DNA of 38,877 nucleotides from Pseudomonas sp. CFBP 13711 (lineage in GTDB: Bacteria; Pseudomonadota; Gammaproteobacteria; Pseudomonadales; Pseudomonadaceae), in contig NZ_JACYVI010000014.1 of assembly GCF_014842265.1 (NCBI RefSeq), positions 1 to 38,877 on the forward strand, in the 5' to 3' direction. The notes beneath the pieces were generated by a model, which saw only the letters and a program-made list of their open reading frames with translations, ran no database searches and was not told the DNA's origin. A program made the position numbers and the translations under genes. Position 1 is the first letter of the stretch, and each line of letters opens with the position of its first letter. Shown here in pieces: positions 16,362 to 25,849 of this stretch.

Positions 16362-16388
16362 TAAAGTTTTCCCGGGCCGTGTCGATAC
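16362..16388 (+). promoter_or_regulatory. Sigma-28 (FliA) promoter of fliS
   Basis: TAAA (16362-16365), 15 bases and GTCGATAC (16381-16388), identical in both boxes and spacing to the flagellin 1 promoter. It lies 37 bases before the fliS ATG and downstream of the fliD terminator, so the chaperone genes would be made together with flagellin. Confidence 0.75.
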
Positions 16389-16424
16389 CCTCACTATAGA
16401 AACTTCGTTGCGCGAGGTAAGACA

Positions 16425-16820
16425 ATGAACCGTATGGCAGCCCTTCGTCAGTATCAGAAGGTTAACTCACACGCCCAGACCGCCGTGGCCACGCCACACC
16501 GTCTGGTACAGATGCTGATGGAAGCCGGCCTGGACCGTATCGCCCAGGCCAAAGGCGCCATCGAGCGCAAGGACATCCCCGCCAAAGGACTGTTGATCGG
16601 CAAGGCGATTGAAATCATCGGCGGCCTGCGTGAAGGTCTGGACATGGAAAAGCAGGCAGAAGCCCTGGCCCATGTCGACAACCTGTATGTCTACCTGATG
16701 AAGCGTCTGGCGGAAGCGAACATCAAATCCGATCCGAAGATCCTCGATGAAGTCAGCGGCTTGCTGACCACGGTCAAGGAAGGCTGGGACGGGATCGGCG
16801 AACAGCAACCCGTGCTCTGA
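16425..16820 (+). CDS. fliS: Flagellin export chaperone
   Basis: FliS binds the flagellin C-terminus in the cytoplasm and stops early polymerisation before export. The protein is 131 residues and largely helical. The N-terminal QYQKVNSHAQTAVATPHRLVQMLMEAGLDRI is typical of the family. GCGAGGTAAGACA supplies the ribosome binding site. The next gene follows after 11 bases. Confidence 0.96.
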   Translation: MNRMAALRQYQKVNSHAQTAVATPHRLVQMLMEAGLDRIAQAKGAIERKDIPAKGLLIGKAIEIIGGLREGLDMEKQAEALAHVDNLYVYLMKRLAEANIKSDPKILDEVSGLLTTVKEGWDGIGEQQPVL

Positions 16821-16831
16821 AGGAGAACCCC

Positions 16832-17128
16832 ATGAGCGCTGCACTCAAGCGAATCGAAGAAACCCGTGAAGCCTTGGTCGATGCCCTCGAGCAGCGTGAC
16901 TGGGAGGCGATCGGCCAGCTCGATATGGCCTGCCGGGCCTGTGTCGATGAGGTCATCAGTCAGGCAAGCAACGATGAGCCTGAGCTGCGAAATAATCTGG
17001 AAGAGCTGCTAGGCGTCTATCGCAAGCTTATTGACGTTGCTGTGGGCGAACGTCAAGCGATCGTCGACGAAATGTCGCAGATCCAGCGAGCGAAAAGCGC
17101 GGCAAAGGTTTACCATCTGTTCGGTTGA
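16832..17128 (+). CDS. fliT: FliT-like flagellar assembly chaperone
   Basis: A 98-residue helical protein (MSAALKRIEETREALVDALE) with a strong GAAGGAGAACCCC ribosome binding site, 11 bases after fliS. Size and position match the Pseudomonas gene between fliS and fleQ (PA1096 in PAO1, sometimes called fleP) and the FliT family, which chaperones FliD. Sequence similarity to enteric FliT is low, so the symbol rests mainly on position and helical form. Confidence 0.75.
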   Translation: MSAALKRIEETREALVDALEQRDWEAIGQLDMACRACVDEVISQASNDEPELRNNLEELLGVYRKLIDVAVGERQAIVDEMSQIQRAKSAAKVYHLFG

Positions 17129-17182
17129 CACTTGGTCCATAGCCAAAATAAGTACGCCATAAATTTGACTGTGTACGGTTTT

Positions 17183-17211
17183 TTGACTTAACTAGTGAAG
17201 TTCACTAATTT
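17183..17211 (+). promoter_or_regulatory. Putative fleQ promoter with a dyad in its spacer
   Basis: TTGACT (17183-17188) and TAATTT (17206-17211) are 17 bases apart, a good sigma-70 arrangement. A perfect 7-bp inverted repeat TAGTGAA-G-TTCACTA (17193-17207) fills the spacer and touches the -10, the position of a repressor operator. A second consensus -35 (TTGACA, 17218-17223) lies downstream without a good -10. In P. aeruginosa fleQ is under sigma-70 and Vfr control, but this dyad does not have the 6-base spacing of a CRP/Vfr site. The regulator is unknown. Confidence 0.55.
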
Positions 17212-17297
17212 CGGTGATTGACACGTCTCAACGGACGATACGAAAGCCAAGCTTGCCCGTGATCGGGCATCGAGTTGACTAGGGAAGTTGCTATTGC

Positions 17298-18773
<1,476 letters not shown>

Positions 18774-18797
18774 CTGTCGTTTGACGCGTCAAAAATA

Positions 18798-18825
18798 AAC
18801 CGCTGATTTTTCAGCGGTTTTTTTT
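18798..18825 (+). terminator. Strong intrinsic terminator after fleQ
   Basis: AACCGCTGA (18798-18806) pairs perfectly with TCAGCGGTT (18811-18819) over a 4-nt loop, with eight T (18818-18825). It isolates fleQ from fleSR. Confidence 0.95.
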
Positions 18826-18841
18826 CGGCACGGGGATTGCT
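18826..18841 (+). promoter_or_regulatory. Sigma-54 promoter of fleSR
   Basis: GG (18827-18828), ten bases, GC (18839-18840), reading CGGCACGGGGATTGCT: close to TGGCAC-N5-TTGCW except for the first base. It lies just after the fleQ terminator and 54 bases before fleS. FleQ-dependent sigma-54 transcription of fleSR is established in P. aeruginosa. Confidence 0.78.
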
Positions 18842-18894
18842 ATGTCTCTGGGAACATACCGTTTACTGACGGTTCGCTACCCGAGAGATCAACT

Positions 18895-20166
18895 ATGCCC
18901 CAGGCCGCTCAGATGTCTTCCGAACCCGGTTCAGCCATTGGTTCGTTAGTGCAGCAGTCCCCGGAAGTGGCCAGCAGGCAAGGCCTTGAACAGGCCTTCG
19001 CGCTGTTCAGCCAGATGTCGACTCAACTGACCGATTCCTACGGCCTGCTCGAAGCGCGGGTCACCGAGCTCAAGGGCGAACTGGCCGTGGTCAGCGCCCA
19101 GCGCATGGAGGAATTGGCGGAGAAAGAGCGTCTGGCGAACCGCTTGCAGCATCTGCTCGATCTGCTGCCCGGCGGCGTCATTGTTATCGACGGCACCGGC
19201 ATGGTCCGCGAGGCCAATCCTGCCGCACTGGATCTGCTGGGCGAGCCGTTGATCGGCATGCTCTGGCGCCACGTCATCGCCCGCTGCTTTGCGCCGCGCG
19301 AGGACGATGGCCACGAAATCTCCCTGAAGGACGGGCGCCGGCTGTCCATTGCCACCCGTTCCCTGGACGCCGAGCCGGGCCAATTGGTGCTGCTCAACGA
19401 CCTGACCGAAACCCGTCATCTGCAAAGCCAGCTGGCGCGCCATGAGCGTTTGTCGTCCCTGGGTCGCATGGTCGCGTCGCTGGCCCATCAGATCCGTACG
19501 CCGCTGTCCGCCGCCATGATCTACGCCAGCCACCTGGCCGAACAGGCCTTGAACGTCGAAACCCAACAGCGCTTTGCCGGACGTCTTAAAGAGCGTTTGC
19601 ACGAGCTCGAGCATCAGGTCCGCGACATGCTGGTGTTTGCACGTGGCGAGTTGCCGCTGACCGACCGGGTGACGCCGGCCGCGCTGGTGGCCGCCCTCGA
19701 ATCCGCCGCCCAGACCCATGTGCGTGATGTGGCCGTGCGCTGGCAGTGCGACAGCCCGTCGGGTGAGTTGCTGTGCAACCGCGACACGCTGGTCGGCGCG
19801 CTGCTCAACCTCATTGAAAACGCGGTCCAGGCCAGTGCCGGCCAGCCTGACGGGCGTCGCCGCCTCAAGATTCATGCGTACAACCGCGGCAACACATTGC
19901 GCCTGTGTGTCAGCGACAGTGGCAGCGGCATCGAGCCTGCGGCCCTGGCCCGCATCGGCGAGCCCTTCTTCACCACCAAAACAACCGGCACCGGTCTCGG
20001 TCTGGCCGTTGTCACCGCCGTGGCGCGGGCGCATCAGGGGCGTGTCGAATTCCGCTCACGTCCGGGCCGTGGCACCTGCGCCATCGTGTCCTTGCCTTTG
20101 GTTCCTGGCGCTGGGAGTGACACGGCGTCTGGTCCGTCGGTGATAACGGCAGGTGAGCGCTCATGA
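18895..20166 (+). CDS. fleS: Flagellar two-component sensor kinase
   Basis: A 423-residue histidine kinase without membrane segments, so cytoplasmic. After an N-terminal coiled region (residues 30-90) a PAS domain spans about 90-175 (LLPGGVIVIDGTGMVREANPA). The H-box contains His198 in SLAHQIRTPLSAAM. The ATPase domain shows the N box LIENAVQAS, DSGSGIEP and GTGLGLAVV. It phosphorylates FleR, which activates the middle flagellar genes for hook and basal body. ATG 18895 follows GAGAGATCAACT; an ATG seven codons in is possible. It overlaps fleR by 4 bases. Confidence 0.95.
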   Translation: MPQAAQMSSEPGSAIGSLVQQSPEVASRQGLEQAFALFSQMSTQLTDSYGLLEARVTELKGELAVVSAQRMEELAEKERLANRLQHLLDLLPGGVIVIDGTGMVREANPAALDLLGEPLIGMLWRHVIARCFAPREDDGHEISLKDGRRLSIATRSLDAEPGQLVLLNDLTETRHLQSQLARHERLSSLGRMVASLAHQIRTPLSAAMIYASHLAEQALNVETQQRFAGRLKERLHELEHQVRDMLVFARGELPLTDRVTPAALVAALESAAQTHVRDVAVRWQCDSPSGELLCNRDTLVGALLNLIENAVQASAGQPDGRRRLKIHAYNRGNTLRLCVSDSGSGIEPAALARIGEPFFTTKTTGTGLGLAVVTAVARAHQGRVEFRSRPGRGTCAIVSLPLVPGAGSDTASGPSVITAGERS

Positions 20167-21569
20167 CCATCAAGGTGCTGCTGGTTGAGGATGACCCGTC
20201 TCTGCGCGAAGCACTGGGCGAAACCCTGGCGCTGGCCGGCCATGATTATCAGGCGGTTGGCTCGGCGGAAGAGGCGCTGATCGCCGCTGCCGATTCGTCG
20301 TTCAGCCTGGTGGTCAGCGACGTCAATATGCCCGGCATGGACGGTCACCAATTGCTCGGCCAGTTGCGCAGCCGCTACCCGCAGTTGCCGGTGCTGTTGA
20401 TGACCGCCCACGGCACGGTCGACCGCGCGGTGGAGGCGATGCGTCAGGGCGCGGCCGATTATCTGGTCAAACCGTTCGAGCCCAAGGCGTTGGTGGCGTT
20501 GGTTGCCCGCCATGCGTTGGGTCGCCTCGGGCCGGCCGATGGCGAGGGTCCGATCGCGGTCGAGCCTGCCAGCGTGCAGTTGCTCAGCCTCGCCAGTCGT
20601 GTTGCGAAGAGCGATTCGACGGTGTTGATTTCCGGCGAATCGGGCACGGGTAAAGAAGTGCTGGCGCGTTTCATTCATCAGCAGTCGCCGCGCGCCGGCA
20701 AGCCGTTCATTGCGATCAACTGTGCGGCCATCCCGGACAACATGCTCGAAGCCACCCTGTTCGGCCACGAAAAGGGTTCGTTCACCGGGGCCATTGCCTC
20801 TCAGGCCGGCAAGTTCGAGCAGGCCGAGGGCGGGACTCTGCTGCTCGACGAGATTTCCGAAATGCCCATGGGCCTGCAGGCCAAGCTATTGCGTGTGCTG
20901 CAGGAGCGGGAAGTGGAGCGGGTCGGTGCGCGCAAGCCTATCGAACTGGATATCCGCGTGCTGGCGACGACTAACCGCGATCTGGCGGGCGAAGTGGCGG
21001 CCGGGCGTTTCCGCGAAGACCTGTTTTATCGACTGTCGGTGTTCCCGCTCGCGTGGCAATCCTTGCGCCAGCGTCCCGCCGACATTCTGCCGCTGGCCGA
21101 GCGTCTGCTGGCCAAGCACGTCAATAAAATGAAGCACGGGCCGGTGCGTCTGTCCGCCGAGGCGCAGCAGTGCCTGATCAGCTACGCCTGGCCGGGCAAT
21201 GTCCGCGAGCTGGACAACGCGGTACAGCGAGCGCTGATTCTGCAGCAGGGCGGTGTCATTCAGGCCGAGGACTTCTGCCTTGCCGGGCCGGTCACGTTCG
21301 CCGCTGCGCCGACCCCTCAGGTGTCGGCGGTCGCGACCGGCGCCATGGAAGTGTCGCCCGATATCGGCAGCGGGGAAGGGGCCGGCGCCCTGGGTGAAGA
21401 CCTGCGTCGGCGGGAGTTCCAGATGATCATCGACACCCTTCGTGCCGAGCGCGGTCGTCGCAAAGAGGCCGCCGAACGCCTCGGTATCAGCCCGCGTACG
21501 TTGCGCTACAAGCTGGCGCAGATGCGTGATGCGGGGATGGATGTCGAAGGGTTTCTGTTTGCCTCTTGA
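20163..21569 (+). CDS. fleR: Flagellar two-component response regulator, sigma-54 activator
   Basis: A 468-residue NtrC-type regulator. The receiver has the phospho-acceptor Asp53 (SDVNMPGMDG) and Lys in DYLVKPFEP. The AAA+ domain has Walker A GESGTGKEV (about 160-168), Walker B TLLLDEISEM, and the sigma-54 loop as GSFTGA rather than GAFTGA. A C-terminal Fis-type helix-turn-helix (AAERLGISPRTLRYKL) follows a linker rich in Ala and Gly. Start ATG 20163 overlaps the fleS stop (ATGA), so sensor and regulator are coupled. Confidence 0.96.
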   Translation: MTIKVLLVEDDPSLREALGETLALAGHDYQAVGSAEEALIAAADSSFSLVVSDVNMPGMDGHQLLGQLRSRYPQLPVLLMTAHGTVDRAVEAMRQGAADYLVKPFEPKALVALVARHALGRLGPADGEGPIAVEPASVQLLSLASRVAKSDSTVLISGESGTGKEVLARFIHQQSPRAGKPFIAINCAAIPDNMLEATLFGHEKGSFTGAIASQAGKFEQAEGGTLLLDEISEMPMGLQAKLLRVLQEREVERVGARKPIELDIRVLATTNRDLAGEVAAGRFREDLFYRLSVFPLAWQSLRQRPADILPLAERLLAKHVNKMKHGPVRLSAEAQQCLISYAWPGNVRELDNAVQRALILQQGGVIQAEDFCLAGPVTFAAAPTPQVSAVATGAMEVSPDIGSGEGAGALGEDLRRREFQMIIDTLRAERGRRKEAAERLGISPRTLRYKLAQMRDAGMDVEGFLFAS

Positions 21570-21810
21570 GCAGGCGCGTGTGTCGGTGAAATGGATGCCT
21601 GCCTGACTGGAGCTGACGATAGATATCCGTCAACCCGCTGATTTTTCAGTGAGTGTGATGCCGTCTTCGTGAGCAAGCTCAGTCCCACAGGGACTGCGTC
21701 TGATAGGGCATCGCGCGGTGTCAATGCGTGAAGCGCCTCTGCGTTTATGTGTCCGTTCAAATACCCATCCGAACACTTTCATCAAACGTGGCACATCGCC
21801 GCTATTGGTC
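21570..21810 (+). other. Gap after fleR with a solitary REP half
   Basis: A single inverted REP half (CTTCGTGAGCAAGCTCAGTCCCACAG) lies near 21660-21692, of the same class as 8727-9116 but without its partner. No intrinsic terminator with a T-tract was recognised after fleR; the REP palindrome may mark the 3' end. The rest, up to the fliE promoter, shows no gene. Confidence 0.6.
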
Positions 21811-21826
21811 TGGCACCCTTGTTGCT
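21811..21826 (+). promoter_or_regulatory. Sigma-54 promoter of fliEFGHIJ
   Basis: TGGCAC (21811-21816), CCTTG, TTGCT (21822-21826): a perfect -24/-12 element, 60 bases before the fliE ATG. FleQ with RpoN is expected to drive the operon. Confidence 0.92.
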
Positions 21827-21886
21827 AATGCTTAGGTAACCGCTGAATCCGTGTCAAAAATCTGCGGCCCTTTTGAGAGAAACGTC

Positions 21887-22216
21887 ATGACCCAAGGTGT
21901 TGAATTTAATCGCTTGATGTTGGACATGCGCTCCATGCAAATGGACGCCATGGCTCAGCCCAAGGCCATCGCAGCGCCAGAACAGGCCGGTGCGAGCAGT
22001 TTTGCTGACATGCTCGGCATGGCGGTGAACAAGGTCAACGACACCCAGCAGGCGTCGAATCAGTTGTCGACCGCTTTCGAGATGGGCAAGAGCGGCGTGG
22101 ACCTCACCGACGTGATGATCTCCTCGCAAAAAGCCAGCGTGTCGTTTCAAGCGCTGACCCAGGTACGCAACAAGCTGGTTCAGGCGTACCAAGACATCAT
22201 GCAAATGCCGGTTTGA
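21887..22216 (+). CDS. fliE: MS ring-rod junction protein
   Basis: FliE links the MS ring to the proximal rod and is an early export substrate. The protein is 109 residues; the C-terminal half (FADMLGMAVNKVNDTQQASNQ, then VDLTDVMISSQKASVSFQALTQVRNKLVQAYQDIM, given here in parts) is the conserved FliE region. The frame opens at 21851, but ATG 21887 follows GAGAGAAACGTC and begins MTQGVEFNRL like other Pseudomonas FliE. It is first in the operon, 14 bases before fliF. Confidence 0.96.
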   Translation: MTQGVEFNRLMLDMRSMQMDAMAQPKAIAAPEQAGASSFADMLGMAVNKVNDTQQASNQLSTAFEMGKSGVDLTDVMISSQKASVSFQALTQVRNKLVQAYQDIMQMPV

Positions 22217-22230
22217 GGACGATTTAAGTC

Positions 22231-24009
22231 ATGGCCGAAGCCGCCGTCGATAACGTACCCGCCAAAACGGGTGCGCCAGGAAGCAAGCCGCCGATGTTCG
22301 GGCTGGCGTTCCTGCAAAATCTCTCCGAGATGACCATGCTGCGTCAGGTCGGCCTCATGGTCGGTCTGGCTGCCAGCGTGGCGATTGGTTTCGCCGTCGT
22401 GCTTTGGTCGCAACAGCCTGATTACAAGCCGCTCTATGGCAGCCTGTCGGGCGTCGACACCAAGCAGGTGATGGACACGTTGGCTCAGGCCGACATTCCC
22501 TACACCGTCGAGCCTAATTCCGGTGCGCTGCTGGTGAAGTCCGATGACCTGTCCCGTGCCCGCATCAAGCTGGCCGGCGCCGGCATCGCCCAGAGCGACG
22601 GCAACGTCGGTTTCGAAATCCTCGACAAGGATCAAGGCCTGGGCACCAGCCAGTTCATGGAGGCCACTCGTTACCGTCGTGGCCTGGAAGGCGAACTGGC
22701 GCGGACCATCTCCAGCCTCAATAACGTCAAGGGCGCCCGCGTTCACCTGGCGATTCCGAAGAGCTCGGTGTTCGTGCGTGACGATCGCAAGCCCAGTGCT
22801 TCCATTCTGGTTGAGCTGTATGCCGGTCGTTCGCTGGAGCCGGGTCAGGTGCTGGCGATCATGAACCTGGTCGCCACCAGCGTGCCGGAACTGAGCAAGT
22901 CGCAGATTTCTGTCGTTGATCAGAAGGGCAACCTGCTGTCCGATCAGGCCGAGAACTCCGAGCTGTCCATGGCCGGCAAGCAATTCGATTACACCCGTCG
23001 CATGGAAAGCATGCTGACCCAGCGTGTACAGAACATCCTGCAGCCGGTGCTGGGCAATGACCGCTACAAGGCAGAAGTGTCGGCAGACGTTGATTTCAGC
23101 GCCGTCGAATCCACTGCCGAAAGCTTCAACCCGGACCAGCCTGCGTTGCGCAGCGAGCAGACCGTCAACGAACAACGCTCCAGCGGCAGCGGTTCAGGTG
23201 GCGTACCGGGTGCTTTGAGCAACCAGCCGCCAGGCCCGGCGACCGCACCACAGAACGCCACCGCCGGTGCTGCAGGTGCCGCGGGCGCCATCGCCCCGGG
23301 CCAACCGCTGCTGGACGCCAACGGTCAACAGATCATGGACCCGGCCACCGGTCAGCCGATGCTGGCGCCATACCCGGCCGACAAGCGTAACCAGTCGACC
23401 AAGAACTTCGAGCTCGACCGTTCCATCAGCCACACCAAGCAGCAGCAGGGCCGGGTCAATCGCCTGTCGGTTGCGGTGGTGGTGGATGATCAGGTCAAGG
23501 TCAACCCGGCCAACGGCGAAACAACGATGGTGCCGTGGACCGCCGATCAATTGGCGCGCTTCACCCGTCTGGTGCAGGACGCCGTCGGCTTCGACGCCAG
23601 CCGTGGTGACAGCGTCAGCGTGATCAACGTGCCGTTCTCCACTGATCGCGGCGAAGTGATCCCGGACATTCCGTTCTATTCGCAATCGTGGTTTTGGGAC
23701 ATCGTCAAACAGGCCATGGGCGTGCTGTTCATCCTGGTGCTGGTGTTCGGTGTACTGCGTCCGGTGCTCAAGGGCATCACCAATCCTCAAGGCAAGCGCC
23801 TTGACGGTGACTCCGAGCTGGGCGGCATGATCGGGATGGACGGTGAACTGGCAAACGACCGCGTCAGTCTGGGCGGTCCGCAAAGTATTCTGTTGCCGAG
23901 CCCTACCGAGGGCTATGACGCACAGCTCAACGCAATCAAGAGCCTTGTGGCCGAGGACCCGGCGCGTGTAGCGCAGGTCGTCAAAGAGTGGATCAACGCT
24001 GATGAGTGA
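22231..24009 (+). CDS. fliF: Flagellar MS ring protein
   Basis: FliF forms the MS ring in the inner membrane on which the motor and export gate assemble. The protein is 592 residues. The first membrane span is near residues 36-57 (VGLMVGLAASVAIGFAVVLW) and the second near 487-508 (MGVLFILVLVFGVLRPVL). Ring-building motifs lie between them, with a low-complexity Gly/Ala/Pro linker (about 310-385). The C-terminal tail (SLVAEDPARVAQVVKEWI) binds FliG. It overlaps fliG by 8 bases. Confidence 0.97.
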   Translation: MAEAAVDNVPAKTGAPGSKPPMFGLAFLQNLSEMTMLRQVGLMVGLAASVAIGFAVVLWSQQPDYKPLYGSLSGVDTKQVMDTLAQADIPYTVEPNSGALLVKSDDLSRARIKLAGAGIAQSDGNVGFEILDKDQGLGTSQFMEATRYRRGLEGELARTISSLNNVKGARVHLAIPKSSVFVRDDRKPSASILVELYAGRSLEPGQVLAIMNLVATSVPELSKSQISVVDQKGNLLSDQAENSELSMAGKQFDYTRRMESMLTQRVQNILQPVLGNDRYKAEVSADVDFSAVESTAESFNPDQPALRSEQTVNEQRSSGSGSGGVPGALSNQPPGPATAPQNATAGAAGAAGAIAPGQPLLDANGQQIMDPATGQPMLAPYPADKRNQSTKNFELDRSISHTKQQQGRVNRLSVAVVVDDQVKVNPANGETTMVPWTADQLARFTRLVQDAVGFDASRGDSVSVINVPFSTDRGEVIPDIPFYSQSWFWDIVKQAMGVLFILVLVFGVLRPVLKGITNPQGKRLDGDSELGGMIGMDGELANDRVSLGGPQSILLPSPTEGYDAQLNAIKSLVAEDPARVAQVVKEWINADE

Positions 24010-25018
24010 TAGAGCTGCTGCGCTTAAATTGACCCGCGTGGACAAGGCCGCGATTCTGCTCCTTACCCTGGGTGAGACCGATGCCGCGCAGGTCTTGCGC
24101 CACATGGGGCCGAAAGAGGTTCAACGTGTGGGCGTGGCCATGGCGCAGATGCGCAATGTGCACCGCGAGCAGGTCGAGCAGGTGATGAGCGAGTTCGTCG
24201 ACGTGGTCGGCGATCAGACCGGTGTCGGCATCGGCTCGGACGGCTACATCCGCAAGATGCTCACCCAGGCACTGGGCGAGGACAAGGCCAACGGCCTGAT
24301 CGACCGGATTCTGCTGGGCGGCAACACCAGCGGTCTCGACAGCCTGAAGTGGATGGAACCGCGCGCGGTGGCCGACGTCATCCGTTTCGAGCACCCGCAG
24401 ATTCAAGCCATCGTCGTGGCCTACCTGGACGCCGATCAGGCCGGTGAAGTGCTGAGTCACTTCGATCACAAGGTGCGTCTGGACATCATTCTGCGCGTGT
24501 CGTCGTTGAACACCGTGCAGCCGGCGGCGCTGAAAGAGTTGAACCAGATCCTCGAGAAGCAGTTCTCGGGCAACGCCAACACGTCGCGTACCACCCTGGG
24601 TGGTATCAAGCGTGCGGCGGATATCATGAACTTCCTCGACAGCTCGATCGAAGGCCAGCTCATGGATTCGATCCGCGAAGTGGACGAAGACCTGTCGACG
24701 CAGATCGAAGACCTCATGTTTGTCTTCAACAACCTGTCCGACGTCGACGACCGCGGGATTCAGGCCTTGCTGCGCGAAGTCTCCTCCGATGTGCTGGTCC
24801 TGGCACTGAAGGGCTCCGACGACGCCATCAAGGAAAAGATTTTCAAGAACATGTCCAAACGTGCCGCCGAACTGCTGCGCGACGACCTGGAAGCCAAAGG
24901 CCCGGTTCGCGTCAGCGACGTGGAAGGCGCCCAGAAAGAAATTCTCACCATTGCCCGTCGTATGGCGGAGGCCGGGGAGATCGTTCTTGGCGGCAAAGGT
25001 GGCGAGGAAATGATTTAA
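24002..25018 (+). CDS. fliG: Flagellar motor switch protein FliG
   Basis: FliG is the C-ring component that contacts the stators and generates torque. The protein is 338 residues. The N-terminal domain binds FliF (VDKAAILLLTLGETDAAQVL). The middle domain has the EHPQ motif (RFEHPQIQAIVVAYL), which binds FliM. The C-terminal domain has the charged helix with LLREVSSDVLVLALKG and KIFKNMSKRAAELLRDDL. The ATG lies inside the fliF stop region, implying coupling. Confidence 0.97.
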   Translation: MSDRAAALKLTRVDKAAILLLTLGETDAAQVLRHMGPKEVQRVGVAMAQMRNVHREQVEQVMSEFVDVVGDQTGVGIGSDGYIRKMLTQALGEDKANGLIDRILLGGNTSGLDSLKWMEPRAVADVIRFEHPQIQAIVVAYLDADQAGEVLSHFDHKVRLDIILRVSSLNTVQPAALKELNQILEKQFSGNANTSRTTLGGIKRAADIMNFLDSSIEGQLMDSIREVDEDLSTQIEDLMFVFNNLSDVDDRGIQALLREVSSDVLVLALKGSDDAIKEKIFKNMSKRAAELLRDDLEAKGPVRVSDVEGAQKEILTIARRMAEAGEIVLGGKGGEEMI

Positions 25019-25033
25019 GCGTAGGTGTCGTTG

Positions 25034-25849
25034 ATGTCCAGCTCCGATAAAGCAGCACCCAGTGAGCTCATCCGCGCCCAGGATTTGCGCGGCCTCGACG
25101 TCTGGGCCTTGCCCAGCTTCGACCCGCAGGTGGAAACGCCCGAGCCGGAACCGGTCATCGAAGAAGCCGAGCTCGCCGAAAGCGAAGAAGTGCCGCTGGA
25201 GGAAGTCCAGCCGATGACCCTGGAAGAGTTGGAAAGCATCCGCCAGGACGCCTACAACGAGGGGTTTGCCATCGGCGAAAAAGAGGGTTTCCACAGCACC
25301 CAGCTCAAGGTTCGTCAGGAAGCGGAAGTGGCCCTGGCGGCCAAGCTCGAGAGCATGGAAACCCTGATGGGGCATCTGTTCGAGCCCATCGCCGACCAGG
25401 ACGCACAGATCGAGAAAGCCATGGTGTCACTGGTCGAACACGTGGTCCGCCAGGTTATCCAGCGCGAACTGAAAACCGACTCCAGCCAGATCGGCACGGT
25501 GCTGCGCGAAGCGTTGCGACTGTTGCCGATGGGCGCCGCCAACGTGCGCATTCTGGTCAACCCGCAGGACTTCGCGCTGGTCAAAGCCATGCGTGAGCGT
25601 CACGAAGAAACCTGGCGCATTCTCGAGGACGATACGATCCAGCCCGGCGGTTGCCGTGTCGAGAGCGAGCACAGCCGCATCGACGCCACGGTCGAGGCGC
25701 GGATCAGTCAGGCCCTCGGCAAAATGTTCGACCAGTTGCACGAGCAGGCCCTTCATCCGGCGCCCCCCGATGTGACCATCGAACTGGAAGAGGCGATCCA
25801 GAGCGCCGAGAAAACCACTTACCCGCTGGGTGCTGTCGATGCGCCTTGA
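25034..25849 (+). CDS. fliH: Flagellar export ATPase regulator
   Basis: FliH binds and restrains the ATPase FliI and docks it at the C ring through FliN. The protein is 271 residues. The N-terminus has a Trp-containing docking segment (LRGLDVWALPSFDP), followed by an acidic stretch rich in Glu and a helical region with GFAIGEKEGFHS. The C-terminal FliH/YscL domain runs from about residue 130. ATG 25034 is preferred over an in-frame GTG at 25025 because TAGGTG lies 8 bases before it. It overlaps fliI by 11 bases. Confidence 0.94.
   Translation: MSSSDKAAPSELIRAQDLRGLDVWALPSFDPQVETPEPEPVIEEAELAESEEVPLEEVQPMTLEELESIRQDAYNEGFAIGEKEGFHSTQLKVRQEAEVALAAKLESMETLMGHLFEPIADQDAQIEKAMVSLVEHVVRQVIQRELKTDSSQIGTVLREALRLLPMGAANVRILVNPQDFALVKAMRERHEETWRILEDDTIQPGGCRVESEHSRIDATVEARISQALGKMFDQLHEQALHPAPPDVTIELEEAIQSAEKTTYPLGAVDAP

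Noticed and set aside
17193..17207. Dyad before fleQ as a Vfr (CRP-like) site
   Set aside because: CRP-type sites have TGTGA and TCACA half-sites 6 bases apart; here the GTGA and TCAC halves are separated by only 3 bases.
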